64,000 nt of DNA from Dactylis glomerata. Lineage: Eukaryota; Streptophyta; Magnoliopsida; Poales; Poaceae. The notes under the pieces are model-generated. The model saw only the letters and a list, made by a program, of their open reading frames with translations. It ran no database searches and was not told the DNA's origin. The stretch lies in contig QXEO01001857.1 in assembly GCA_007115705.1 (NCBI GenBank), forward strand, positions 1 through 64,000. Direction: 5' to 3'. Positions 1 to 9,111 of this stretch are shown piece by piece. The translations under genes were made by a program, and so were the position numbers. Positions within the stretch are counted from its first letter, which is position 1. Every line of letters starts with the position of its first letter.

Positions 1-1184
1 GTCGACTTCCATCATTGCTGGAAAAATAGTTTCTTTACAATACCTGCATTTTAGGGGAAATATAAACAAACTTACATAGCCACCAAAAACTATATATATG
101 AGGGCGCTAGTATTACCATACCTATCAATAATTTCTGTTGTTTCTGGAATTTTGAGATCCAGGTAGACTCTTGATGCATTTGATGTGCGCAATGACAAGC
201 CTGGTTATCAATGAAGCTCAGTGATACCCTTGTAACTAACTAATTAGTAAAATTGTACTTCTTATGAAAAAGAGAAAAAAGATCTCACCATAGAAGTCTC
301 TGACAAAATTTGAAGTAACAATAATAATTGTTTGTTTGTCCATCAGATCTTCATCTACCATATTTACTAAAATATCCCCCCATAAGGTGACTTTGATTTT
401 CTCACCATTGCAATAATGAAACATGTAAAAATGAGTTGTAATTAACTGATAAGTTAAGTCAAAGTGTTAATGATTTATTACAAACTAACCACTTACTCTA
501 ATAGAATAATTTCAATTTCGCGGATGTTTGATGTGCGCTCCTTTGGAGTGTCCTTGGCTATTATTTTTTTCTTCTATTGGTTTCATCCCGCTCAGCAAAC
601 CCAATGACATCTATACATTTATTTATGTAAATATCATTTAATTGTGTATAATTTTCCTTAAATATGGATTATATACATACCTGAGCATTGGGCATCATTA
701 TTGATCCTACTTCGTAAGGTATTAGTATCAGCAAATTCAAAGTAATAGTCTAGAAAATTTGGGGATTCCCCTTCGAATTCCTTGACTGTTGTATCAAAAA
801 TAAAATTGATTTTCAAATTGTTCTTCAATGGACGATAGCGGTCGTACTCCAAAACTTTGAAGGACTTCAATATGTAGATGGAATTTTCTCTAACTTTTGA
901 CCTAAACTTGTTGAACAATTTGTTCCCAATAGAAGCATGGATGGTATTGCCCTAGGATATATACATATATATATATATATATATATTAGGTAAAGTAAAA
1001 TACTGGAAACTATGGAAATCACATATATACTTAATAAACATACCTTTTTATCTGTTAAAATCATATCAACACTAATAACTTCATTAGTTGATAGATTAAC
1101 TGAGTCCCAAATTCTTAAAACCTTGACCTTGATTGTTGGTGGGTCGCCTCTTGTAGACAATGCACCGAGTAGTGTAGGTGCCAT
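1..1184 (-). pseudogene. RPA70-like OB-fold (DUF223-type) gene, decayed and cut by the window edge
   Basis: Minus-strand exons can be followed from an ATG at 1184. Exon 1 (1184-1044) encodes MAPTLLGALS through a beta-strand-rich OB-fold start and ends at a GTATGT donor. Exon 2 (951-681) starts after a TAG acceptor and continues in phase with GNTIHASIGNKLFNKFR. A third exon (about 610-497) keeps the LLSGMKPIEE and IREIEIILLE segments, but in different frames. A fourth (about 413-289) has KVTLWGDILVNM. Further pieces run to position 1, where YCKETIF looks like the start of the C-terminal zinc region. The order matches plant replication protein A large-subunit-like proteins, which bind single-stranded DNA and are numerous in grasses, often carried by Helitrons. 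The frame breaks in exon 3 and the stop codons near 210 indicate a pseudogene. The family call is from memory of its motifs. Confidence 0.7.
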
Positions 1185-2237
1185 ATCTCTGGAGTATTGT
1201 GAAAATTAAGTACACACTGGATAATATGGTACATAGATGTATACCTTTCTTGTATTATTATTTGACAATATTATGATAGAAAATTTATCAACGCTAATGG
1301 ACTGGGAGTTAATGCGCAGCAGGCCCAAAACAATAAGGAGACTACTTCAACAATGTATGCTCTCAGTTCATTGCCACGTGAATCAGAAGAAAGTGGCAGA
1401 TCAAAAGAGAGAGTCAGCCATACCAGAAAGATCTTTGAAGATTGTAGACAGAAGTGTGCTTTGATTGATGATATTCACCTAGGACTGGGTGAATCTGGCG
1501 CAACACAAATCTTGATAATATCTGGAGAGATTTGAATCACGAACACGAGAGAATTGTCGAGATGGCAAGCTTTGGAGCGATGTGATGATTTCTTGCGAGA
1601 CAGGACGATGGCGAGACAGGACGATGACTTTATTCTGTAGACCTGACGTGGGTTGTGAATTTATCTATGATGATGATGGTGTCCTCATAGTTCACGTGTA
1701 GGACTCTTGCACGAATCTGAAAAGAAAGAGTCCAGATCTTGTATCTCTCTTCAATGCACGGGAGGAAATACCCTTTTTTTTCTTTCCTTCAAACTTTGTT
1801 AGGTAGAGAAATTGTGTACGGGATATATTCTAGCTCCTATTTTTTTTATTTCTATTCTATGCATCGTGTCAACCGGTCTTACAGTTGGGAAAAGGAAAAA
1901 GTCTCGATCACAACGTAACGGACGTGTACGACATGTACGCCTATATGTGTAATGTAACAATCTTTATTAATTAATCTTAGCCATAAATTATAGATCTAAT
2001 GGTTTAAGTTTTCTTAATGATGTGGCTTAACGTGGTGCCTCGAAAACATAACCCCCGTATTGTGCTTTTAGTATATAGTAGATAGACTCGAACATGCAAA
2101 CCCTATCCTGTCTCTCCGCGCGCCTGCTGCAGGTTGGAACGGCGTGACCGTGCGGCTGTGCCTTAGTTTCAGGGATGAGTCACACTCTTTTCACTTGCCA
2201 AGTATATTCACGCCGTATACATTTTCACTGCCGAGCG
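1185..2237. other. Intergenic, no recognisable gene
   Basis: This AT-rich stretch lies between the RPA-like pseudogene and the first small secreted-protein gene. It includes two short near-identical repeats of GAGACAGGACGATG around 1597-1626. The short open frames around 1237-1535 show no family motif. Nothing else is supported. Confidence 0.5.
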
Positions 2238-2312
2238 GTAGTATCGCAACGCGATTGGTGTGTGCCACTCCACTCCCCCAGTCACCCCAACGGCCCAACC
2301 CCACCATATATC
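2238..2312 (+). promoter_or_regulatory. Proximal promoter of the first secreted-protein gene
   Basis: A block at 2238-2270 (core TCGCAACGCGATTGGTGTG, then TGCCACTCC) is shared, with changes, by the four members of the cluster. It sits just upstream of the TATA-like CATATATCC at 2304-2312, about 107 bp before the ATG at 2419. Position and spacing match the other copies at 6919, 8006 and 14299. Confidence 0.55.
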
Positions 2313-2418
2313 CTCAATTTCGTTGCTCAAGGGACGCATCGATCGATCCACGAATCCACCTCGCCATAGCCAAGGTTCCTGTAGGGAGGCGCCGTTTTGA
2401 CAAGGACCGAAGGACGCC

Positions 2419-2835
2419 ATGGCCAAGTCCCTCCTCTTCCTCCTCGCCCTCGTTCTGCTCGCCGCCGCGAGCACCGCTCAGCGCCAGCACGGCGGAGGAG
2501 CAGCCACAGCCACCGCGGCCCCATTGGACGACGATGGCGGCGTCGGCGACGACCTGCAGCGGCGGCAGGAGGCCATGGAGGAGGCCGTCAAGGTGTTCTC
2601 CGGCTACAACCCGGACACCTCAGACCCCCGGGCGCTCAAGAGAGCGGTGGCCACGGTGAACGACGCATTGGCGCCGCTCCGGCCCATCTTCAAGGCCATC
2701 AGCAGGATGCCGGAGGGCACCGCCGCCGAGGTCCGCGCCAAGGCGGAGGCCCGCGCTGCGGCCTACGAGGTGCTCTCTCGCCACCTCGGCCAGCTGCTCC
2801 CCGGCGGGTCCGTCAAGGTCACCGACACTCTGTAA
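2419..2835 (+). CDS. Small secreted protein, cysteine-free, cluster member 1 (138 aa)
   Basis: Single-exon gene starting at ATG 2419, the first in-frame ATG after the TATA box. Residues 1-20 (MAKSLLFLLALVLLAAASTA) look like a cleavable signal peptide. A low-complexity Gly/Ala/Asp linker follows to about residue 45. A helical domain comes next, starting LQRRQEAMEEAVKVF and holding APLRPIFKAISRMPEGT, AKAEARAAAYEVLSRHL and a GGSVKVTDTL tail. There is no cysteine, so it is not a defensin- or LTP-type peptide. The same architecture recurs at 8119 and 14412 and, as a fragment, at 7034. I do not recognise the family and assign no function; secretion is inferred from the N-terminus only. High GC codon use is typical of grass genes. 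Confidence 0.8.
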   Translation: MAKSLLFLLALVLLAAASTAQRQHGGGAATATAAPLDDDGGVGDDLQRRQEAMEEAVKVFSGYNPDTSDPRALKRAVATVNDALAPLRPIFKAISRMPEGTAAEVRAKAEARAAAYEVLSRHLGQLLPGGSVKVTDTL

Positions 2836-4566
2836 CTAGCATCCATGTGTGCTAGCTCGATCTAGGCTCTAGCTAGGCCTCCATTTCATCTCTCCGTCCT
2901 TAAGCTCCCGTCAGTACTGCCGTAGCTAGTGCACCGCAGTGAGTAGTTTGTTCGTGATCGTTGGAGCATGTAACCATCTCGCCTTATCGCAGTGAGTTGT
3001 TTGTTCGTCATCGTCGGAGCATGTAACCATCTCACCTTGTCCTCTGCTCATTTCAGTTTGTTCTATGATTAGTCGCCCAATTTCTACTATGTCCCGTTTG
3101 AATATACATTGTGTGCTAAACCAACAATGTCTACAATTAATGCTATACATTTCGGAGCCGATATCAAGTTTCTTTTCATACGACACCATTATTGTAATGT
3201 TTAAAGGAATCAAGTTGAACAAACATTTTCACAAGAGGCCTGGAGCGCGAGGGGAGGAGGTGGAGAATGCAACCATTGCCGCTGCCTCAGGGCTTATCAT
3301 GCCTGATCCATGCACCGTTAAGATTTCTTAGACTCACGGCCTCTTAATATCCAACATATTTTTCAATAGACTGGTTTACCTAGAAACACTAGGTCTCTCA
3401 TGAAGCTATTTTGTTAATTTTTAGTTCTTACCTCCTATAGTACACTGCATGACTACACTAGTTCTTACCTCCTATGCGCACTAAGGTGAACATAGTTGTC
3501 CCCAAAAAGTTATTTGTTGTTTCTTTATCTGCATATTAGCAGAAGGATGCACCTTGCATTATAGTTTTTAACAATTTTCCATTTTTATGACATTTTCAAT
3601 TACCGGAAAATCACCGAACAATTATTCTTGAATCACGATTCGTGTTTAGGGTAGCATATTTCACATTCTCTTGGTGTATCTCGTACCAACTAATATACCG
3701 CCAACCACCTTTTTCTCCTGCATATTTACCACCTACCTTCTGACTCCATGACATGTCGGTACAGTCGGTTTGTACATCATCTCAAGTGAGTAGCAGTTAA
3801 GTTTGAATACAAGAGTTTGCTACCCAGTCGCCCATCCTTTGTAGTTTGATCCTCAATGTATTGTTTTTTTAATTTCGACCCAAAGTTTGAATATTTCATC
3901 AGTTTTGATTTGAGGTCACTAGGATGAAATTTACATAACAATACCAATATTGCATACATTCCGAGGAATTGTGATACTGTACTGAAACTATAGGGAAATT
4001 TCAATGCAATATAATCATATTTGACATTTTCCATTTTTGCTAGGGTATAATTGAGGTTTCATGCATACCTCATTATGTTTTATTGCGATATCAGCATGTT
4101 TGGAACATAACTCTTACCTATCTAATCAAAATTTGAGAAAACTGACCTGGACAGACATCCCGGCAATGGGCATATGGCTTCTATTGATGGGCAAAGTGGG
4201 CAAGGCAATTGTTGGTAAATCGACATAGGGGCTAGAATATTGCTTAGAATACGTCTTGCCTGATCCCTAGATAATTGAAAGGTCCAGATCTCATTTAATT
4301 TCCGACAAACAAATTTGTAAAACTTTTTAACAAACTTTGCTTAAACCTTAGATTGAAATAGAACCAAAATTGTCCAAAAAAATGTCAAATATATTTGGAA
4401 TCTTTCTGAAATGATTGAAATTTGTGTGGCCACTTCTGAAATTTATATGTATTTTTTCACAACAATGACATATCGCCAAATATAATAAAAAAATGAAATG
4501 TTGAATTTTTGGAACATTTTATAAGGTTTTGTTGAAATCAATTGAGAAAAATATTTAAATTTAGTA
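2836..4566. other. 3' flank of member 1, partly duplicated at 13.1-13.5 kb
   Basis: No gene is seen. A direct repeat with TTTGTTCGT and GGAGCATGTAACCATCTC occurs twice (around 2946-2976 and 2999-3034). The stretch about 3683-3776 (ACCTACCTTCTGACTC, ATGACATGT, GGTACAG) is clearly similar to 13265-13361, which lies beyond the copia insertion downstream of member 2. The duplicated unit therefore included at least 1 kb of 3' flank. The rest is AT-rich and unremarkable. Confidence 0.5.
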
Positions 4567-4602
4567 CTCCATCTGTGAATTAATTTGGGCGAGAGGGAGG
4601 AG
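4567..4602. repeat. Stowaway MITE relic, 36 bp
   Basis: The two ends CTCCATCTGTGAATT and TTTGGGCGAGAGGGAG resemble Stowaway inverted termini and are joined with almost no interior. TA dinucleotides flank it at 4565-4566 and 4603-4604, as expected for the TA target duplication. It looks like an internal-deletion product. Confidence 0.5.
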
Positions 4603-4610
4603 TAAAAACA

Positions 4611-4640
4611 ACTAGCACGGTACCCGTGCGTTGCAATGGG
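4611..4640 (-). mobile_element. Helitron 3' terminus (minus strand); the element extends rightward
   Basis: Read on the minus strand this is a GC-rich hairpin (GCACGG, loop GTA, CCGTGC) followed by CTAGT. That is the usual end of grass Helitrons: a palindrome near a CTRR terminus with a T of the AT target after it. The body should lie to the right on the plus-strand map. I could not fix the 5' TC end, so only the terminus is annotated. Confidence 0.6.
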
Positions 4641-6692
4641 TAAAAAAAAAAATTATGATTTTGTGTCCACCTAAGTCCCTAATCCTGCAATGACTTGAGC
4701 TTGCACTGCCAACAGTTTCATCATATGAATATGATATCTTTTCCCTGTACTTTCTCATGTGCAACGTCATCATCAGAATGATCTTAGAGGATAACCAATG
4801 TCTAGTTGCCTATGTCATCGGTGCCCTGTCTTGCACTTGCAGCAGCAACAACCTTTATATTAGTGATCTCTCTGCATTGTTCTTCCATTGACAACTATTT
4901 GTTCAGCTTCAATTAAGGTTGTACATTCTAAAGAGGCTCATACCTCTACAGATGTGGACGTAGGAGGGTCGCGATGAGTATTCCAATGTTCGCCCTGACA
5001 ATAAAAAAACATGGTACTTACCTTTTGATTTCCAGGCACTTTGACTGTCACGAACCGGGGCTTTGGACGATGCCTACATGAACACCTTCTTGTCCCTCAC
5101 TATAATCTATACGTGCTTCTTCAAGGAGTAATGAATCAAAATGATTTACTCTGTAGAGATTCATTCATTGCCTAATTCGAAATTCAGCAACTATGAAGAC
5201 ACCATAGAAATATATAAAAATCATTCAAACCCTACATTTGTCCAAAAAACTATAGATATGCAGTATGAGGCTCTATTTACGATCCCGCGAATATTTACAG
5301 GTTGGACCATTGTGCGGGATTTGTTCGGTAAAGTTTTTCTGTCAAACCTGTAAATTTTACATTTTTAGAAACTCCTCCCCATTTCAAAAAAAAAACTAAG
5401 AAACTGATTTTTTTTGTAGTGCGCAGTTGAGTTAGGGATGACATCAAAACTAAGAAACTCCCCGTTTCAAAAAAAGACTAAGAAACTGATCTTTTTGTGT
5501 GCGCAGTTGAGTTAGGTATTTGGGTGACCAAGCAACCCGTGGTTGTTTTATCGATGAAAACTTGCTTCAGTAATTAAAGGTTTCCATGGCTGAAAAGAGT
5601 GAGGGAATCATGAAAAATTAAGAAGAATAATTACAACAATCTAAACTTACATCACCCAAGATTGATTGATAGCATACTGACCCAGAATCGTAGACATTAA
5701 TATGGAAGAAATCAGCTGGCAACTTGCAGGTAGGAGATGCGTTGGGTAATTATATGAAACTTCAGAGTTGAATATCCTTCAATCCACTGCACGCAAGTAC
5801 AGAACTAATCAATCGATCTTCCTGGAAGAAATTGCAACCCGATCGATCCCTGGATCCTCAGCTTATGAAGGAGAGAAACCCCTACCCGTTTGCCAGCCGC
5901 GCTAATTGCTCCTTCGCGTTTCTGGCCTGCCGGCGAGACGTCGAGCATCAGCTGATGACCTCCGACTGGATCTTGATGGCCTTTGAAAACACCTTTCGAG
6001 AACGCGCGGTTGACTAGAGCCAAGCGGCGCCGAGGGGCCGACTCACTGGATCTTGATGGCCTCCGTTACTAACGGGAAAGTCGATTTCAACCTTCGGTGG
6101 CGAGTGCTGGCTTCATAGAGACGATCCGATCCAGGATCTCCGTTCCGGACGAAACCTCGATTTCGAGCTTCCCTAGAGGGAACAACGCAAGGTTGCGAGA
6201 TCGATTTGGTGGATTCTCTTATCTGGTTATTTTTTCATGGGCGAGAAGGCAGAAATTAAAAGGAGATCGCGTGAGGGGGTGAGCGTGAGCAAGTAGGCTA
6301 CTGCTCTCGATCGGGTTCGGGTAGGACTCAGTTGCCGGCACCGTTCGACACAGATTTTTCTCGTGAGTCATAGGACGGACGGACGAAAGCATAAAAATCA
6401 CCACGGATGATTTTTTTGACGTACCAAACTTTAGACCGGTTTTTTTTACCTACCATGGTTTTCTAACCATCACGTCCTCAAGCCGTATTATTAGTAGAAG
6501 ATTATTGGTGGCATGCACCAAATACATGTCAAGGTATTCAACAGGTGGCAGCATTTTATTGGTAGGGCATGGAGATGCCAGAAAAACTTTTTCGCCTTTT
6601 TTAAGCATAGTACATGTTGAGATGCATAAAAGCTAAGACAATATATTGGAGATGAGAAATAGGCAAATCCTTATCCTATGGGTACTATAATG
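4641..6692. other. Intergenic, probably Helitron body and other repeats
   Basis: No protein is recognisable. A more GC-rich patch at 5830-6310 repeats TGGATCTTGATGGCCT (5967 and 6047), and its open frames are short with no motif. Part of this interval may belong to the Helitron ending at 4611. Confidence 0.35.
5365..5516 (+). repeat. Imperfect tandem duplication, two copies of about 75 bp
   Basis: The run AGAAACTCC..CCATTTC, an A-run, ACTAAGAAACTGAT and GCGCAGTTGAGTTAGG is present at about 5365-5440. It recurs at about 5449-5516 with small indels in the A and T runs. Confidence 0.7.
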
Positions 6693-7111
6693 ATCATGCT
6701 ACGATTTTTGAATTAAATGTTGGAGATGGGAAACCACTAGAACCGGGCGCGTCACTCTATATATCACGTAGTACTACTGCCTCACATGCAGCCTTGCATG
6801 TGAAGTTCAAACGAGTATGGAACGGTCAAATAAATCAGCTCCAGTGATCACCATCAGTCACACCTTGTGTCCAGTCTTCACGCTGCTTACACTGCACCAA
6901 CCACCTAGCCAGCAGGCGGCAGTTGCGCAACGCGAAAGTGTGCCACCACTCCAGAGTCCAGAGTACTGCACCATATATACTCATCAGCTTCCTACTTCAG
7001 GATATGCAATCGATTCACTCCCCTCACCTCACCATGGCCAGGTTCATCCTCTTTTTGCTCGTCCTTGCTCTGGCCGCCAGCTACAGCAGGCAGGGAGCAG
7101 CATTCGCCGCC
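6693..7111 (+). repeat. Duplicated promoter-plus-signal-peptide block (partner 14091-14489)
   Basis: The sequence from GATCATGCTACGATTT through the promoter, leader and first 26 codons of the 7034 gene is closely similar to 14091-14489. Matching marks include ATCACGTAGTACTA, GCCTCACATGCAG, ATGGAACGGTCA and CTTACACTGCACCAACCAC. Similarity ends exactly after the GCCGCC codons, where the 7034 copy departs from the gene. Confidence 0.75.
6919..6979 (+). promoter_or_regulatory. Proximal promoter block of the broken member (7034)
   Basis: Contains GCAGTTGCGCAACGCGAAAG and TGTGCCACC, the cluster-wide block. A TATATA box follows at 6974-6979, 55 bp before the ATG at 7034. Confidence 0.55.
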
Positions 7112-7195
7112 GGTATGTATCTTTTTGTTGCAGGACCTAAGGTTCTGAACCTCCTTTTCAAAAGAAGGTCTCATCAAATGCTTAAATCTAGCTAG
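7034..7195 (+). pseudogene. Truncated secreted-protein gene, cluster member 2 (signal peptide only)
   Basis: The ATG at 7034 opens a signal peptide (MARFILFLLVLALAASYS) almost identical to that of the 14412 gene. Homology stops after 26 codons, at the alanines that precede the helical domain. The frame then runs through unrelated sequence to a stop at 7195. The break falls right at a good splice-donor sequence (GGTATGTAT, GT at 7113), but no missing exon with the RRQ..MP domain lies between here and the 8119 gene. It is probably a gene cut by rearrangement; a lost 3' exon is the alternative. Promoter and leader look intact, so a transcript could still exist. Confidence 0.65.
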
Positions 7196-7238
7196 CTAGC
7201 TAGGAACAATACGCTTGATGACGCATATGGGCTGTAGC

Positions 7239-7507
7239 TAGGGTTTTGGTTACCGGGCCGATTACCACCAAGTAATCGGTTTTATCGGGGCCCTCCAGTA
7301 AATGTGTTTCTTGGTCAAAATATTACGGACCTTTTTGAATTTGACCTAGCTGCATGGCTAGCAAAAACCCTGCCATCTAACTCCCATTAGCTTGTATTGG
7401 AATTCAAAATTTATTTAAGAATTTCATCCGGTAATTTTTGGTAACTATCTGGTAGCCGGAAATGCCCCCCCCCCCCCCCCCCCAACCGGTAAAAAAATCA
7501 ACCCTAG
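7239..7507. repeat. Inverted-repeat, MITE-like segment with a C19 run
   Basis: The left end TAGGGTTTTGGTTACCGG is mirrored on the right by CCGGT, an A-run, then CAACCCTAG. The interior has paired GGTAAT/ATTACC motifs. A run of 19 C (7465-7483) lies near the right arm. No clean target duplication was identified, so the class is open. Confidence 0.4.
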
Positions 7508-8005
7508 TAGCCAAAGCCCTAGCTGTAACATTGAATAAAATGAGATCGATATGGAATTAATCAATTAGTTGGGTCAATATCGCATAGTAGTTGTACTCAA
7601 AGTTTTCTTCTTGGTTGGGAAATATACAGGTGGTAACCAGAATGAACGGCTTTCTGAAATATTGAAATACCGGTCATAGTGATGCCCGAGATTTATCAAG
7701 CGAGCAAATTTTTCCAAATTTAACCAAATATCTTTAAATTTGAGCAAATTATATTAAATCCGGTAAATTTTGTCAGGTAGAAAGAAAATCCGTTGGTAAC
7801 TAGAACAGCCGTTTGGGTGAGAAAAAGATCTGATTATATGCTACTTGCGTCCTTTTGAAATAAATAAAAGCGGGAACCATCATGTACGTGCATGTTTTCT
7901 CTCTCCACGCTCTTGCAACATACCACATGGCCGACGGCAGAGCACGGCCGATCACACTCTTGCTAGCTGTGCCCGGACCTCACGCCGCTTCAGTCGCAAG
8001 CTGCC
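7508..8005. other. Intergenic, no gene seen
   Basis: AT-rich, with several CCGGTAA-type fragments similar to the inverted repeat just upstream (around 7617-7800), perhaps a second decayed copy. From about 7862 it becomes the upstream region of the 8119 gene. Confidence 0.35.
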
Positions 8006-8068
8006 GTTGTGCCACGGGATCGGTGTGCCACAAGCCCACACTGCCACCACCGTACCAATATATATATA
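8006..8068 (+). promoter_or_regulatory. Proximal promoter of secreted-protein member 3
   Basis: GTTGTGCCACGGGATCGGTG followed by TGCCAC is the diverged form of the cluster promoter block. A TATATATATA box follows at about 8059-8068, some 50 bp before the ATG. Confidence 0.5.
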
Positions 8069-8118
8069 CATGCCTTTCATCTCTAAGAGATGCAATCACG
8101 CAACCGATTCGACTCACC

Positions 8119-8553
8119 ATGGCCAAGTTCCTCCTCCTCCTCCTCTTCCTCACGCTCGCTCTCGTCGCCGCCAGCAACGGCCAACACGGCGGCACGGACG
8201 ACAAGGACGACCTGGAGCAGCGGCGGGAGACAATGGCGGAGATCATCCGGGTGTTCTCCAACCCCGTGTTAACTGCGGACGCCGACGACGAGACGACCCG
8301 CCGGTTGTGGGGGTTTATGCAGCGGGAGCTCGGGCCTCTGGGGCCAGTCGTCGACGCCATCATCGACATGCCGGAGGACAGCGACGACGACCTCCGCAGC
8401 AAGGTGGAGGCGCTCCACGCAGTCCAGGGGCTGATGTATCAGCACTTCCGGCCACTGCTCAAGCCTCAAGCCAAGGCCGACCTCGGTGGTTTATTGATGC
8501 GGTTGGCCCAAGTGGCTAATAAAACTGTGGAAGGCTCACTTGAAGATCTGTAA
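8119..8553 (+). CDS. Small secreted protein, cysteine-free, cluster member 3 (144 aa)
   Basis: Single exon from ATG 8119, inside the conserved context GACTCACCATGGCCAAG. The signal peptide is MAKFLLLLLFLTLALVAASN. The mature part keeps the family core (EQRRETMAEIIRVFSN, LGPLGPVVDAIIDMPED, LRSKVEALHAVQGLMYQHF). Its C-terminus is longer and different (LKPQAKADLGGLL to GSLEDL) where members 1 and 4 have LLP..GSVK. No cysteine; strongly acidic after the signal peptide. A longer in-frame ORF begins at 7882, but its extra N-terminus overlaps the TATA box and conserved promoter, so the 8119 start is preferred. Function unknown; this is the most diverged member. Confidence 0.78.
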   Translation: MAKFLLLLLFLTLALVAASNGQHGGTDDKDDLEQRRETMAEIIRVFSNPVLTADADDETTRRLWGFMQRELGPLGPVVDAIIDMPEDSDDDLRSKVEALHAVQGLMYQHFRPLLKPQAKADLGGLLMRLAQVANKTVEGSLEDL

Positions 8554-8985
8554 TGCTTGCTGGCTTCGTATTAGATTTTGCTTTACGTAGATTGATTGCG
8601 TGCTCTAGCATTTAGTAGTTTGTTCGCGGTAACTGGTGCAGCATGTTGTTTGTTACTCCGTGTATTTGTCCTTGTCGTGTGTTTCTCTTGGGTAAATGTG
8701 AGTGTAGCTTCTACCACCAAACAAGTAATTGAGGTCCTAGTGTTCTATTACGGAGAAGGCAACGGTTCGAAAGTCATCTGACCTAGCACGCCGAGGTAGG
8801 TAGGGAATCTCTTGGTACGTTTATATATATTTATATTTAAAACTTACTCTGATACAATACTTCTTTAGTCAATTGTGTGCTAGAACCGGAATCCGAGCTT
8901 ACCGGCTAAATATATGTATATATGTTCTTAAGGTCCGGCCGCTTGTGATGTTGATCTTTATTTTGTGCCCTTTTTCAATGGGTAT
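8554..8985. other. 3' flank of member 3, interrupted by the copia insertion
   Basis: No gene. It contains GTAGTTTGTTCGCGG..GGTGCAGCATG, matching the 3' flank of member 1. The homologous flank resumes at 12957 after the element; GGTAT at 8981-8985 is the left target-site copy. Confidence 0.55.
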
Positions 8986-9111
8986 TGTGGAAGATAATGA
9001 AACAATGCACAGACCCAATTGGGGCCGGCTGCTCTCATATATATAGACAGATTTACAGATACAACCCTGAAATACACGGGGACCTATATCTATACAATAT
9101 ATATCTCAACA
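8986..9111 (-). repeat. 3' LTR of copia A (126 bp)
   Basis: Begins TGTGGAAG and ends CTCAACA (TG..CA). One mismatch to the other LTR, in the TATATATA(G/T)ACAG stretch. Confidence 0.95.

Noticed and set aside
2144..2659. 171-codon frame over the promoter and start of member 1
   Set aside because: Starts upstream of the TATA box in a frame without family motifs.
7845..8519. 224-codon frame overlapping secreted-protein member 3
   Set aside because: Different frame, Arg/His/Pro-rich; the 8119 frame is supported by signal peptide and paralogy.
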